Source: Gammaproteobacteria bacterium (GTDB lineage: Bacteria; Pseudomonadota; Gammaproteobacteria; Pseudomonadales; Halieaceae). From it: DNA of 64,000 nt. Below the pieces are notes generated by a model. The model saw only the letters and a list, made by a program, of their open reading frames with translations. It was not told the origin of the DNA and did not search any database. Below, piece after piece: positions 34,033 to 43,507 of the stretch (its first letter is position 1; each line of letters starts with the position of its first letter). The translations under genes and the position numbers were made by a program. The stretch is taken from contig JAUICG010000017.1 of the NCBI GenBank assembly GCA_030427485.1, positions 1-64,000 of the forward strand, written 5' to 3'.

Positions 34033-34858
34033 GCCGCTCGAGCGTGCCCTCGAGCAGGGGCCCGGCCAGGGAGGGGAGTTTGAACCGGGCCAGCGGGTCA
34101 GCGCGTGTAACGCCCGGGTTCAGAAGGACCACGGGCTTGCCCGACCGATGCGCCCGCCGGCAGAAACGAAACCCTGAGAACACCATCAGCGAGGTGCCGA
34201 TAGCGAGGAGGGCGTCAGCGCGCTCCAGCGCCTGGTGGCAGGCTGCTACGCTGGTGCGGGGCACGGATCCGCCGAAGAACACCACATCCGGTTTCAGGTC
34301 GCCACCGCAGAGGGGGCATCGCGGAAGTACCAGCTGGCGCAGCAGCTCATCGGGGATATCCATATCACCGTCGGGACGCGGCCTGTGACCGACGGCGACC
34401 GGCCAGTGGTTGGTGTCATCCAGTTGCTGCTGGACAGTCTCCCTGGGGTGCATCGCGGCGCAGCGTAGACAGCGCACGCGGTCGACCGCCCCGTGCAGGT
34501 CAAGCACTTTGCGACTACCCGCGCGCTGGTGCAACCCGTCGACGTTCTGGGTAACCAACAGTTCGATGCGACCCTGCGCCTCCAGATCTGCCAGCGCGTG
34601 ATGAGCCGCATTGGGCAGCGCATCGCGTATCAGCGGCCAGCCGTAGCGGGAGCGCGCCCAGTAGCGGCGGCGCGTGTGTTCGTCGTCCATGAAAGCCTGT
34701 TCCTGGATGGGCGCGCCCTGCTGCCAGGCCCCTTGCTGGTCACGATAGGTCGGTATGCCGGATGGCGCGCTGATGCCCGCCCCCGTCAGCACCACCAGGC
34801 GGGGGTGCTCGACAATGAAGCGTGCCAGCTTGTCAATATCCTGTCGCAGAGTACTCAC
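33983..34858 (-). CDS. NAD-dependent protein deacylase, sirtuin family
   Basis: A 291-residue Sir2-family enzyme that uses NAD to remove acyl groups from lysine. Motifs: VLTGAGISAPSGIPTYRD (NAD binding), TQNVDGLHQRAGS and LDLHGAVDRVRC (catalytic His in LHG). Zinc ligands are CLRC and CPLC, and the late block IGTSLMVFSGF is intact. The insert between the two zinc pairs is rather long (about 50 residues), seen in class II-like bacterial members. The GTG at 34858 begins the recognisable domain; the frame is open further upstream but has no family similarity and runs into the divergent epimerase gene. It overlaps the PNPOx-like gene by 50 bp at the 3' end. Confidence 0.88.
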   Translation of the reverse strand: MSTLRQDIDKLARFIVEHPRLVVLTGAGISAPSGIPTYRDQQGAWQQGAPIQEQAFMDDEHTRRRYWARSRYGWPLIRDALPNAAHHALADLEAQGRIELLVTQNVDGLHQRAGSRKVLDLHGAVDRVRCLRCAAMHPRETVQQQLDDTNHWPVAVGHRPRPDGDMDIPDELLRQLVLPRCPLCGGDLKPDVVFFGGSVPRTSVAACHQALERADALLAIGTSLMVFSGFRFCRRAHRSGKPVVLLNPGVTRADPLARFKLPSLAGPLLEGTLERLKHDLEHPPSSPCNPN

Positions 34859-34960
34859 GGGCCAAGTATACGGGGCCGGGCGGAAAATGGATGCGGTGCT
34901 GGCAGGTGATCCGTTGCGATTGCCTGGCGTACACTGTTGCAACAGCAGGAGGGAGTGTTC

Positions 34961-35857
34961 ATGCGGGTTCTTCTTACCGGAGGTACAGGCTTTATCGGTA
35001 CAGCGGTCACACAGGCGCTCCTGGCTGCCGGTAACGAGGTGACGATTCTCAGTCGTCACGGGCACACGGACCAGCCGCACTGTCGATATATCGGTACGCT
35101 CGACCAGATATCGAGGCGTACCAGGCTCGATGCGGTGATCAATCTCGCGGGCGCCTCGCTGGCCGGCCGTCGCTGGAACGCAGCGTACAAGCGCGAGATC
35201 GTCGAGAGTCGTCTCGGCACCACCCGACAACTGCTCGCTATGTTCGGCAGAATGGAACACTGCCCGGCCACGCTGCTCAGTGCCAGCGCTGTCGGCTACT
35301 ATGGTCATCAGGGCGATGACGTCCTGGTGGAGTCATCGCCGGTTGAGCCGGGCTTCGCGCAGGCCTTGTGCAGTGACTGGGAGGCCGTGGCCTTGCAGGC
35401 CCGGTCGCTGGGTACGCGTGTTTGCCTTCTGCGCCTGGGCGTCGTGCTGGACACTGGCGGTGGCGCACTGTCGGAAATGGCAAGATCATTTTCAGTCGGG
35501 ATCGCCAGTTGGCTCGGTACGGGGCATCAGTGGTTGAGTTGGATACATCGCCGGGATGTCGTACGCGCACTGATGTTCCTGCTGGAACGAGAGGATGTGC
35601 AGGGGGCGTTCAATATCACCAGTCCGTCACCGGTTACCAGCCGCGGTTTCGCCGCCGCGCTGAACAGGCACTACCGTACGTTTATCCAGGCGGGCGTGCC
35701 GGCGCCGGTGATGCGCCTGCTGGTCGGGGAGATGGCGGGGGAATTGCTCTTGCAAGGGCAGCGCGTAATACCCGGGAGGCTGCAGGCAGCGGGGTTTGAG
35801 TTCAGTTACCCGGATCTCGAATCCGCGCTGGCAGCCATATATGCCGCTCACACCTGA
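34961..35857 (+). CDS. TIGR01777 family epimerase (SDR, YfcH-like)
   Basis: A 298-residue extended short-chain dehydrogenase/epimerase. The N-terminal NAD(P) motif is VLLTGGTGFIGTAV; NLAGASLAGRRWNAAYKREIVESR is the block that defines the TIGR01777/YfcH group. SASAVGYYGHQGDD supplies the SDR Tyr, and the C-terminal DUF1731-like region ends PGRLQAAGFEFSYPDLESAL. AGGAGGG immediately precedes the ATG at 34961. The substrate is unknown in all bacteria I am aware of. It is divergent from the sirtuin gene and convergent, with a 10-bp overlap, with the DUF523-DUF1722 gene. Confidence 0.9.
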   Translation: MRVLLTGGTGFIGTAVTQALLAAGNEVTILSRHGHTDQPHCRYIGTLDQISRRTRLDAVINLAGASLAGRRWNAAYKREIVESRLGTTRQLLAMFGRMEHCPATLLSASAVGYYGHQGDDVLVESSPVEPGFAQALCSDWEAVALQARSLGTRVCLLRLGVVLDTGGGALSEMARSFSVGIASWLGTGHQWLSWIHRRDVVRALMFLLEREDVQGAFNITSPSPVTSRGFAAALNRHYRTFIQAGVPAPVMRLLVGEMAGELLLQGQRVIPGRLQAAGFEFSYPDLESALAAIYAAHT

Positions 35858-36819
35858 TTGCGCACGCGCAAGTCATCCGGATAGGGATCGAGAAACACCT
35901 GCCCGTCGATATAGGCGTTGGGGTTGTCGGCGAAATGGTGCTTGAGCAGGGTGACAGGCACGACCAGGGGCACCTTGCCGATCCGGTAGTCCTCTATCAG
36001 CGCCGCCAGACGCTGTCGTTGGGGTGTGGTGATAGCGCGCTTCAGGTACCCGGCGAGGTGGAACAGGACGTTGCTGTGGCTGCGGCGGGTGGCGCGGTGG
36101 GACAGGGCGGCCATCAGCGTACGAATGAACTGCGTCGACAGCGCCTGTAGTGGCAGCTGGCTGGCGTTGGCGACCAGCGGGCCCAGTGCTTTATAGCTGG
36201 GCACATGGTGGGCCATTACCAGATATTTGTAGCGGGTGTAGAAAGCGATCAGCCGGTGCGTGGTCAGTCCCTGATCCACGAGCAGTTTCCAGTTGTGGTA
36301 AGCGCAGGCGCGGGTGACGAAGCTTTCCCTGAGGCCCGGGTCGTTGAGGCGGCCATCGTCCTCCAGCGGCAGCAGCGGGTCTGCGTCGGCAAGTGCATCG
36401 GCGAAAACCCCGTTCTGGTCCGAGGCGAGATGCCGGCCCTCCTGCGAATAGCGTTTCACGCGTCCGTATCCACAGCTCGGGCTGCCCTTGACGAGGATAT
36501 ATCCGCACAGGGCCGGCGCTTGCTGCAGCACCTGCAGGGCGAATTCCCGGATGGGCCCGGTATAGTCCTTGCTGTGGGTCTCCACATCCACGATACGGAC
36601 GCTGTCTTCGCTGCCAACCAGCCGGATGGGTGGGCGCGGTACACCCATGCCAACGCCCATCTCCGGACAGAAGGCACGGGTGTCGAAATGTTCGCAGATA
36701 CTGCGCACATAGTCGTTCGGTTTCTTGGTTTCACCGTTGTAGCGCACAGCGTTTCCCGCCAGACAGGAACCGATCCCCAGCAGGGGTTTCTTCGCCACTC
36801 TGTATTCGCCTTCGGTCAT
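35848..36819 (-). CDS. DUF523 and DUF1722 (YbgA) two-domain protein
   Basis: A 323-residue cytosolic protein. The N-terminal DUF523 domain (about residues 10-155) has GIGSCLAGNAVRYNG, AFCPEMGVGMGVPRPPI and ILVKGSPSCGYGRV with conserved cysteines that could bind metal. The C-terminal DUF1722/YbgA domain begins near residue 185, with FYTRYKYLVMAHHVPSYKALGPLVA. This fusion is common in marine and photolyase-associated genomes, where it sits near light-response genes; no photolyase is visible here. GGGAGGG lies 5 bases before the ATG. Function unknown. Confidence 0.9.
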   Translation of the reverse strand: MTEGEYRVAKKPLLGIGSCLAGNAVRYNGETKKPNDYVRSICEHFDTRAFCPEMGVGMGVPRPPIRLVGSEDSVRIVDVETHSKDYTGPIREFALQVLQQAPALCGYILVKGSPSCGYGRVKRYSQEGRHLASDQNGVFADALADADPLLPLEDDGRLNDPGLRESFVTRACAYHNWKLLVDQGLTTHRLIAFYTRYKYLVMAHHVPSYKALGPLVANASQLPLQALSTQFIRTLMAALSHRATRRSHSNVLFHLAGYLKRAITTPQRQRLAALIEDYRIGKVPLVVPVTLLKHHFADNPNAYIDGQVFLDPYPDDLRVRNQV

Positions 36820-37173
36820 CCAGCCCTCCCATGTCGATCCCTACAATACGCGTGCAGACGTTATACGGCAAAAGAACCGGTATGGTTTGGGTGGGATGCG
36901 CAGTCAATCACCGTTCCCCGTTTCGCCTGTTTCACCGACCGGTTTCAACCTGAGCCGCTACATCCCGAGCGCCGGCTTGAACAGCGCCTGTGTTTCTGCC
37001 ATTCTGAATCGGTGGGCTTCCGCAATGGCTTTTCGCGTACCCCTGGAGAGCGTCCCAGCAGAGAACGCGCGGGGAGTAGAGTCAGTCCTCCCCCAGCGCA
37101 CCAGGTGTGCGACAGAGACCTTGCCGATGGCTCGTTGATGGCGCCAGACCCAGACCGAACCGGGGATACTGTT
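36820..37173. other. 354-bp intergenic region between divergent genes
   Basis: It separates the DUF523-DUF1722 gene and the heme-motif propeller gene and should hold both promoters. No gene is supported. A minus-strand frame ending with TAG at 36960-36958 reads protein-like over about 45 codons but has no good start. Confidence 0.45.
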
Positions 37174-39117
37174 ATGCGACGCTTGCTTGCCTGTTGCCTG
37201 TTCCTGAACCTGCTGTCCCCGTGTTCATTCGCGTCCGCAACCGATGCCGACCCCCGCGGCGCGGGGTTTTTCTACGGTAATGTCTCCTCGGGCGGTGAAC
37301 CCGTCGCCGGCGCCATGGTGACGTTTTTCCACGGTGAGCCCATTCACTCCCTGAGTATCTTCGCCGATGAGCAGGGCCGCTTCCTGAGCCCGGGGATGCC
37401 CTGGCCCGATGGCTACAAAGTCCGTGTGCGTCGCGCTGGGTGGAAGGACGTGATCCTTGAGAACCAGGGCCCGGCACCCGGTGGGCGCTGGTTGAGCTTT
37501 GCTATGACGCGTATCAGCGATCCCGGCGAAATGATCCAGCAACTGCCGAGCAATTACTGGATGAACCTGGTGCTGGAGGAGTTCGACACGCGCGAGCATC
37601 TGCTGGAATTCAAGATGCAGTGCACCTACTGCCATCAGCAGGGGTCGCCGTTGACCTCCCGGCGGCAGTATACGCGTGACCAGTGGGTCGAAATCATTCG
37701 CGATATGGCGCGCCGCAGTGCGATTACCAGCAACAGCCTGCGGGAAGTGTTGCCCGACCACCTGATGGCGGCTTACGACGATGCCAATGTACTGCGCAAG
37801 CTGCCCGCGTACGACGGGAAAGACGGGCCGCTGCCGGTGCCTTCGGCAGAGGTGCGCAGGGCGGTTATCGAGGAGTGGGACCTGGGCGGCCCCCTGTCCG
37901 GACAGCACGACCTGATGGTATACCACCCCGACGGATCCATCTGGACGGTGGATGGTCCGATGGACACCCTGCACAAGATCACCTTTGATGAAAACCCCGA
38001 CGGGGAGCGCACCAGCTACCTGATTCCACGCGGTGATCACAAGCCGGGCGGCGTGTACTGGAAGATGGAAAAAGCCAAGCGGCGTGGGGTGGATACCTAC
38101 CTCGCTCCGCACTCGCTGCAGACAGCGCCCGACGGGAACATCTGGTTGACGCTGGCATCCGGAAACCAGCTTGCGGGTTTCCACCCGGCCACCGAAACCT
38201 GGGATATCGTTGACCTCGAACAGGGCGTCAACCCGCATACGCTGCGCTTCGACAAGAAAGGACGCTTGTGGTACACCGTTACCGCAACCAACCATGTGGC
38301 CATGTTCGATCCGGCCACGCGCGAGCAAACCTTTATCCGCCTTGAGTTTCCCGATTTTACAACACGCCTCATAACCTGGTTCACCCCGTGCTTTATCGCC
38401 CATGCCGACCTGTTCAAACTGGAAGATCGTTCGGCGGATATGGACGGCGTCACCATGCCCATGCCTTATGGCATCGACATCAGCCCCGTCGATGGCAGCG
38501 TCTGGTTCAGCCAGCTGAATATGCGGCACATCGGCCGGATCGATCCGGACACCCTTGAAGTCACATCGATTCCCACCCCGTTCGATTCCCCCCGTCGCCT
38601 GCGCTTCGATTCCAAGGGAAACCTGTGGGTGCCCAGTTATTCCGAGGGCACCATCAACCGTTTCGACACCCGCACGATGACCTGGGAGGAAAGCCTGGAG
38701 ATTCCGGTGATCCCTCGGGGCAGTGAGGTACCCTACGCGGTGTTTCTCGACCCGCAAACAGACCACGTATGGATTACCGGGACCCAGAGCGACTCGCTGA
38801 TACGGTACGAACCCGAGAACGGGCAATGGACCATCTATCCGCTGCCCACACTGGTCACCTACACGCGCGAACTGGATATCGATGGCCATGGCGATGTCTG
38901 GACATCTCATTCCAGCGGCCCGGCCTGGCACGTGGAAGGAGGCATACCCAAGGTCACCCGGCTGGACCCGACTGGAGCGCCTGATATCGATACCTCCGGC
39001 CTGTTTGACGGTCCGCGTGCAGCGAGCAGCCCCGGCGACGATGACGCCGCCACGGCCGACACCGGGCACGGCAAAGAAGACGGGGAAGACCACGCGGCGG
39101 AGCCTGGCGCAGTGTAG
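37174..39117 (+). CDS. Periplasmic Vgb-like beta-propeller protein with c-type heme motif
   Basis: A 647-residue secreted protein. The signal peptide (MRRLLACCLFLNLLSPCSFA) fixes the start at 37174. Residues about 25-110 are a carboxypeptidase regulatory-like beta domain (FFYGNVSSGGEPVAGAMVTFFHG). A heme c site CTYCH is at residues 150-154. Residues about 240-620 form a virginiamycin-B-lyase-type propeller with repeated blades such as HSLQTAPDGNIWLTLASGNQLAGF and HTLRFDKKGRLWYTV. The tail is acidic and disordered. It is 23 bp before the PQQ dehydrogenase gene, so the heme could accept electrons from that enzyme. Similar proteins occur next to PQQ enzymes, but the reaction is not established. 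Confidence 0.82.
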   Translation: MRRLLACCLFLNLLSPCSFASATDADPRGAGFFYGNVSSGGEPVAGAMVTFFHGEPIHSLSIFADEQGRFLSPGMPWPDGYKVRVRRAGWKDVILENQGPAPGGRWLSFAMTRISDPGEMIQQLPSNYWMNLVLEEFDTREHLLEFKMQCTYCHQQGSPLTSRRQYTRDQWVEIIRDMARRSAITSNSLREVLPDHLMAAYDDANVLRKLPAYDGKDGPLPVPSAEVRRAVIEEWDLGGPLSGQHDLMVYHPDGSIWTVDGPMDTLHKITFDENPDGERTSYLIPRGDHKPGGVYWKMEKAKRRGVDTYLAPHSLQTAPDGNIWLTLASGNQLAGFHPATETWDIVDLEQGVNPHTLRFDKKGRLWYTVTATNHVAMFDPATREQTFIRLEFPDFTTRLITWFTPCFIAHADLFKLEDRSADMDGVTMPMPYGIDISPVDGSVWFSQLNMRHIGRIDPDTLEVTSIPTPFDSPRRLRFDSKGNLWVPSYSEGTINRFDTRTMTWEESLEIPVIPRGSEVPYAVFLDPQTDHVWITGTQSDSLIRYEPENGQWTIYPLPTLVTYTRELDIDGHGDVWTSHSSGPAWHVEGGIPKVTRLDPTGAPDIDTSGLFDGPRAASSPGDDDAATADTGHGKEDGEDHAAEPGAV

Positions 39118-39140
39118 CCAGGGCCGGAATCAAAGCTCCG

Positions 39141-41126
39141 ATGAAGCAATTGCTCCTGTTAACTGTGTGCCTGTGCGTTGCAGGCGTGGTGGCGGCCCGG
39201 GACGGCGCAGGCGGCTGGCCGGTGTGGGGCGGCGATGCGGCGGGCACCCGTTTCTCGGGATTGCGGGAAATCAGCAGGGAGAACGTGAATGACCTCCAGG
39301 TCGCCTGGGAGTATCACACGGGCGACTCTTCGGAACTGCAACCCGCCATGCCGCCCAGCTCCTTTCTGGCGACGCCGATTCTGCATGACAACACGCTGTA
39401 TTTCTGCTCCGGCTTTGGCCGCGTCTTTGCGCTGGATGCGGAGACCGGGCGGGAGCGCTGGGTGTTTGACAGTGAACCGGCGACGGGCAGTTCCCGGACC
39501 AGCAAGTGCCGCGGCGTGGCCCTGTGGCAGCAGAGCGGCGCAATGGCGGGTGGCGTGCAGCGACACGATGCGAACGCGCCCTGCCTGACCCGCGTTTTCA
39601 TGGGTACCCCGGATGCGCGGTTGGTGGCAGTCGATGCAAAGACCGGCAAGGCGTGCCGCGATTTCGGCGAGCGGGGCGCGGTGGACCTGACCCGTGGTAT
39701 GGGCGCGATCGCCGAGGGTGAAATCGCGATGACGTCTCCCCCGCTGGTGATCAACGACCTGGTGGTACAGGGCGCGATGGTACGTGACAACCAGCGTATA
39801 GACTCGGCAGGAGGCGTTATCCGTGCCTGGGACGCGCGGACCGGAGAATTGCGCTGGGCGTTCGACCCGGTGCCGCCGGGAGCGCCCTCCCCGGCGGCAG
39901 TAGGCGCACCACCCGGCCAGCACTATCACTTCGGGACACCAAACTCCTGGGGCGTGTCATCCGCGGATCCCGCACGCAACCTGGTATTCCTGCCCTTTGG
40001 CAGCCCGGGGCCGGACTTTGTCGGCGGCCACCGGAAGCGATATGGTTTCGATCTCGGTTACTACGCCAACTCCGTTGTCGCGCTGGATGCTTCCACTGGT
40101 CGCGTAGTCTGGCATTTCCAGGTGGTGCACCACGATCTGTGGGACTACGACCTGGCCGCGCAGCCGGTACTTATCGACCTCGAAAAAGACGGCTTCACGA
40201 TTCCCGCGCTGGTGCAGGCAACGAAGATGGGGCACGTGTTCATCCTGGATCGGGAGACGGGTGAGCCCGTTTTTCCCGTAGAGGAACGACCGGTCCCGCA
40301 GACCGAAATACCGGGAGAATACACGTCTGCTACGCAACCCTTTCCCACTTTTCCACAGCCGCTGCACCCTTATGGCCTCGCTGCGGATGACGCCTGGGGG
40401 CTCACGTTCTTCGATCGCCAGGCCTGCCGCGAGAAAATAGCGGCGGCGGATAACAGGGGGGTTTTTACCCCTCCGGCACTGAACAGGCACAACATTGAAT
40501 ATCCCGGTGTTGCCGGCGGACAGAACTGGGGCGGGCTGGCATACGATGGCAACGACAATCTGCTGATCATGCCGCAGAACTACGTGGTGACGCACAACAG
40601 GCTGGTGCCGCGCGCGCAGATCCCCCTGGCAGACCTGCAACTGGAAACAGCGGATTACTCCCCCAACACTGGAACGCCCTATCTGGTGAAGCATGAGGTG
40701 CTGCTCTCCCCATTCGGTATTCCCTGTGTGGCGCCGCCCTGGGGCACACTGTTGGCTGTCAGTCTCGATACGGGCCGCATCGCCTGGGAGGTGCCGCTGG
40801 GCACGCCCAGGGATATGGTGCCGGGATTCAGCTGGTTTCCCTTTTTCCCCGACATGGGGTTGCCGAGCGCGGGCGGCCCGATTGTCACGGCCAGTGGCCT
40901 GGTGTTCATCGGCGCCTCCATGGACAACTACATCCGCGCGTTTGATGCGCGAAGCGGCGCACAGTTGTGGCGTCATCGCCTGCCCGCCGGCGGGCAGGCG
41001 ACACCGATGACCTACAGGGGGCGCGAAAGCGGCCGGCAGTTTGTGGTGATAGCCGCCGGCGGGCATGCCTTTATGCAAACGAAAGTCGGAGACACACTGG
41101 TGGCGTTCAGGCTCGCGGATCAGTGA
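39141..41126 (+). CDS. PQQ-dependent dehydrogenase, glucose-dehydrogenase-like, soluble periplasmic
   Basis: A 661-residue quinoprotein with an eight-blade propeller. The signal peptide ends VAGVVAARD. WPVWGGDAAGTRFSGLREI is the classic first blade; DARLVAVDAKTGKACRDFGERGAVDLTRGMG is typical of membrane glucose/quinate dehydrogenase relatives, but the N-terminal five-helix membrane domain of GCD is missing, so it is soluble. The VVHHDLWDYDLAAQPVLIDL and PPWGTLLAVSLDTGRIAWEVPLG blocks complete the fold. Its partner is probably the heme protein encoded just upstream. The substrate is probably an alcohol or polyol oxidised before uptake; it cannot be named from sequence. Confidence 0.88.
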   Translation: MKQLLLLTVCLCVAGVVAARDGAGGWPVWGGDAAGTRFSGLREISRENVNDLQVAWEYHTGDSSELQPAMPPSSFLATPILHDNTLYFCSGFGRVFALDAETGRERWVFDSEPATGSSRTSKCRGVALWQQSGAMAGGVQRHDANAPCLTRVFMGTPDARLVAVDAKTGKACRDFGERGAVDLTRGMGAIAEGEIAMTSPPLVINDLVVQGAMVRDNQRIDSAGGVIRAWDARTGELRWAFDPVPPGAPSPAAVGAPPGQHYHFGTPNSWGVSSADPARNLVFLPFGSPGPDFVGGHRKRYGFDLGYYANSVVALDASTGRVVWHFQVVHHDLWDYDLAAQPVLIDLEKDGFTIPALVQATKMGHVFILDRETGEPVFPVEERPVPQTEIPGEYTSATQPFPTFPQPLHPYGLAADDAWGLTFFDRQACREKIAAADNRGVFTPPALNRHNIEYPGVAGGQNWGGLAYDGNDNLLIMPQNYVVTHNRLVPRAQIPLADLQLETADYSPNTGTPYLVKHEVLLSPFGIPCVAPPWGTLLAVSLDTGRIAWEVPLGTPRDMVPGFSWFPFFPDMGLPSAGGPIVTASGLVFIGASMDNYIRAFDARSGAQLWRHRLPAGGQATPMTYRGRESGRQFVVIAAGGHAFMQTKVGDTLVAFRLADQ

Positions 41127-41160
41127 CAATCGGGCGCTGGTATCCGGATGAGGGTTAGCG

Positions 41161-42351
41161 ATGGAACAACTTGATCACTTTCGCGCGCAGGTGCGCGCGT
41201 GGCTGGAGGAAAACTGCCCGGCGAGCATGCGTACACCGGTCGTCGCCGACGAGGATATTTGCTGGGGCGGGCGCAGGTTCGTCTACCAGAGCGAAGACCA
41301 GAAACTGTGGCTGGAGCGGATGGCGGCGCAGGGCTGGACCGTGCCCCACTGGCCGCGGCAATACGGTGGCGCGGGGCTTGATCGCGCCCAGTGCAAGGTG
41401 TTGCAGCAGGAAATGGCCGCCCTTGGCTGTCGCGCCCCGCTGACCAGCCTCGGTGTCATCATGCTTGCACCGGCGCTTTTCAAGTTCGCCAGTGAGGCCC
41501 AGAAACTCGCACACCTGCCCGGGATTGCGCGCGGTGAAATCCGTTGGTGCCAGGGGTACAGTGAGCCGGGCTCCGGTTCTGATCTGGCCAGCCTGCAAAC
41601 TGCCGCACAGGATATGGAGGACCATTACCTGGTCAACGGGTCCAAGGTATGGACCTCGTACGCGAATATGTCCGACTGGATTTTCTGCCTGGTGCGCACG
41701 GATCCGCGGGCGCCAAAGCGTGAGGGTATCAGTTTCCTGCTCTTTGATATGACCTCGGAGGGGGTCAGCACTGCACCTATACGACTGCTCAGTGGCGCTT
41801 CGCCGTTTTGCCAGACATTTTTCAGCGATGTGGTGGTACCCAAGGCCAACATGGTTGGTGAACCCAACAAAGGCTGGGCGATCGCCAAGTATTTGTTGCA
41901 GCACGAACGCAATATGGCGGCGTCCCTGGGCCGCCCGGGTTCAGGCAGGAAAAAGCCGATGGAGCAGGTGGCGCTCGAGACGCTGGGCGATGATCACGGC
42001 AAGCTCGCTGACCCGGTGTTGCGCCAAAGCCTGGCGCGGCTGCAGATTCGCGAGCAGGCATTTGCGCTGACCATGCAGCGTGTTGGTGATGAAATGAAAG
42101 CAGGCGCCGATCCGGGGCCGGCTTCGTCGATACTGAAATACTGCGGCTCGGAGATCAACAAGCAACGGCATGAACTGAACCTGGCCATCCACGGTATGGC
42201 AGGCCTGGGCTGGGAAGGCGAGGTGTTTGATGAGGGACGGATTGCGCGCAGTTGGCTGCGCAGCAAGGCGAACTCGATCGAGGGCGGCACTTCTGAAATT
42301 CAGCTGAATATCATTGCCAGGCGGGTGCTGGGCCTGCCTGCGACTTCCTGA
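41161..42351 (+). CDS. Acyl-CoA dehydrogenase (first of a pair)
   Basis: A 396-residue FAD enzyme introducing a 2,3-double bond into acyl-CoA. Motifs: QGYSEPGSGSDLASLQT around residue 135 (flavin contacts), WTSYANMSDWIFCLVRTD and a C-terminal SIEGGTSEIQLNIIARRVLGLP. ATG 41161 lies after GAGGG. It is followed 16 bp later by a second, divergent acyl-CoA dehydrogenase. In steroid side-chain degradation (ChsE-type enzymes) adjacent pairs like this form alpha2-beta2 heterotetramers; that arrangement is inferred here. The larger subunit with the RSKANSIEGGTSEIQ end resembles the FAD-binding partner of those pairs. Confidence 0.92.
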   Translation: MEQLDHFRAQVRAWLEENCPASMRTPVVADEDICWGGRRFVYQSEDQKLWLERMAAQGWTVPHWPRQYGGAGLDRAQCKVLQQEMAALGCRAPLTSLGVIMLAPALFKFASEAQKLAHLPGIARGEIRWCQGYSEPGSGSDLASLQTAAQDMEDHYLVNGSKVWTSYANMSDWIFCLVRTDPRAPKREGISFLLFDMTSEGVSTAPIRLLSGASPFCQTFFSDVVVPKANMVGEPNKGWAIAKYLLQHERNMAASLGRPGSGRKKPMEQVALETLGDDHGKLADPVLRQSLARLQIREQAFALTMQRVGDEMKAGADPGPASSILKYCGSEINKQRHELNLAIHGMAGLGWEGEVFDEGRIARSWLRSKANSIEGGTSEIQLNIIARRVLGLPATS

Positions 42352-42367
42352 AGACAGGTTCTGCGAT

Positions 42368-43507
42368 ATGCCACTGGTCCTGAGCGAGGAACAACGACTA
42401 CTGCAGTCGACCGCGGAGAGTTTTTTTCGCGAGAAATCGCCGGTCAGCGCGCTGCGTCAGTTGCGCGACACGCGGGATTTCGATGGTTTCAGCCGTCCCG
42501 TGTGGCGCGAGATGGTTGCCATGGGCTGGGCCGGGGCCGGCCTGCCCGTGCGTTTTGGCGGTCTGGGTCTGGGGTTTACGGAATTGGGCGTGTTACTCGA
42601 GGCCAGTGGCAGGACGTTGGTGGCCAGTCCGCTGTTTTCCACGGTGGTGTTGTCAGCCACTGGCATCCTGCTGGGTGGGAACGAGGCGCAGAAGTCCGCG
42701 CTGTTGCCGCGGATCGCCAACGGCGACTTGTTGGTGTCGCTGGCACACCAGGAAGGCCCTCGCCACGACCCGGACGCGGTGGCTGCCCGCGCCGTTGCGC
42801 GCGGCGACGGCTATGTGCTGAACGGGACAAAAGTTCACGTTGTCGACGGCCACGTTGCTGACAGGTTTATCGTTGCGGCGCGCACTGCCGCGGCAACCGC
42901 CGGGGCGTCGGGAGTGTCGCTGTTTCTGGTGGAGCGCTCCGCGGCCGGCGTATCTGTGGAGCGGCGGATCATGGTGGACAGCCGCAACATGGCCGAAGTT
43001 CGCTTGCAGGATGTCGCAATAGCCAGTGCCGATCTGCTGGGGGAACTGCACCAGGGCGGCCGCGTACTCAATGCGATTCTTGATCGCGGAAACATTGCGC
43101 TGTCGGCCGAGATGCTCGGTTCGCTGCGGGCAGCCTTCGAGCGCACCCTGGATTATCTGAAACAGCGCGAGCAATTTGGTCAGCTGATAGGCAGTTTCCA
43201 GGCCTTGCAGCATCGCGCCGCGAAGATGTTCTGCGAAATCGAGTTGTCCCGCTCCGTGGTACTCAAGGCGCTGCAGGCCATTGACAGTAACGCGCAGGAT
43301 ATCGCGCTGCTGGCCAGTCTCGCCAAGGTGCAGCTTGCGGAAACCTTCAGGCTGGTCAGTGACGAGGCGATCCAGATGTTTGGCGGTATCGGGATGACCG
43401 ACGATGAGGATATCGGTTTCTACCTCAAGCGCGCCCGCGTGGCGCAGCAGATGCTGGGTGATGAGCACTACCACGTGCAACGCTATGCAGCGCTGCGGGG
43501 ATACTAG
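42368..43507 (+). CDS. Acyl-CoA dehydrogenase (second of a pair)
   Basis: A 379-residue acyl-CoA dehydrogenase-family protein. The N-terminal helical domain starts PLVLSEEQRLLQSTAESFFREKSPV. The middle beta domain is divergent, with AHQEGPRHDP in place of the usual flavin-contact motif found in the upstream paralogue, and the C-terminal domain has REQFGQLIGSFQALQHRAAKM and MFGGIGMTDDEDIGFYLKRARV. The weak middle domain suggests it is the partner subunit in a heteromeric enzyme with the protein encoded 16 bp upstream. The ATG at 42368 is chosen because it begins the conserved helix. Confidence 0.9.
   Translation: MPLVLSEEQRLLQSTAESFFREKSPVSALRQLRDTRDFDGFSRPVWREMVAMGWAGAGLPVRFGGLGLGFTELGVLLEASGRTLVASPLFSTVVLSATGILLGGNEAQKSALLPRIANGDLLVSLAHQEGPRHDPDAVAARAVARGDGYVLNGTKVHVVDGHVADRFIVAARTAAATAGASGVSLFLVERSAAGVSVERRIMVDSRNMAEVRLQDVAIASADLLGELHQGGRVLNAILDRGNIALSAEMLGSLRAAFERTLDYLKQREQFGQLIGSFQALQHRAAKMFCEIELSRSVVLKALQAIDSNAQDIALLASLAKVQLAETFRLVSDEAIQMFGGIGMTDDEDIGFYLKRARVAQQMLGDEHYHVQRYAALRGY

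Noticed and set aside
36958..37140. Minus-strand protein-like segment ending AETQALFKPALGM before a TAG
   Set aside because: No start codon with a ribosome site and no family match; perhaps a decayed gene end, but unsupported.
37225..39093. 622-codon open frame on the minus strand opposite the heme-motif propeller gene
   Set aside because: It lies wholly antisense to a gene with clear motifs and a signal peptide, and its translation shows no recognisable domain. Long antisense frames are expected in GC-rich codon usage.
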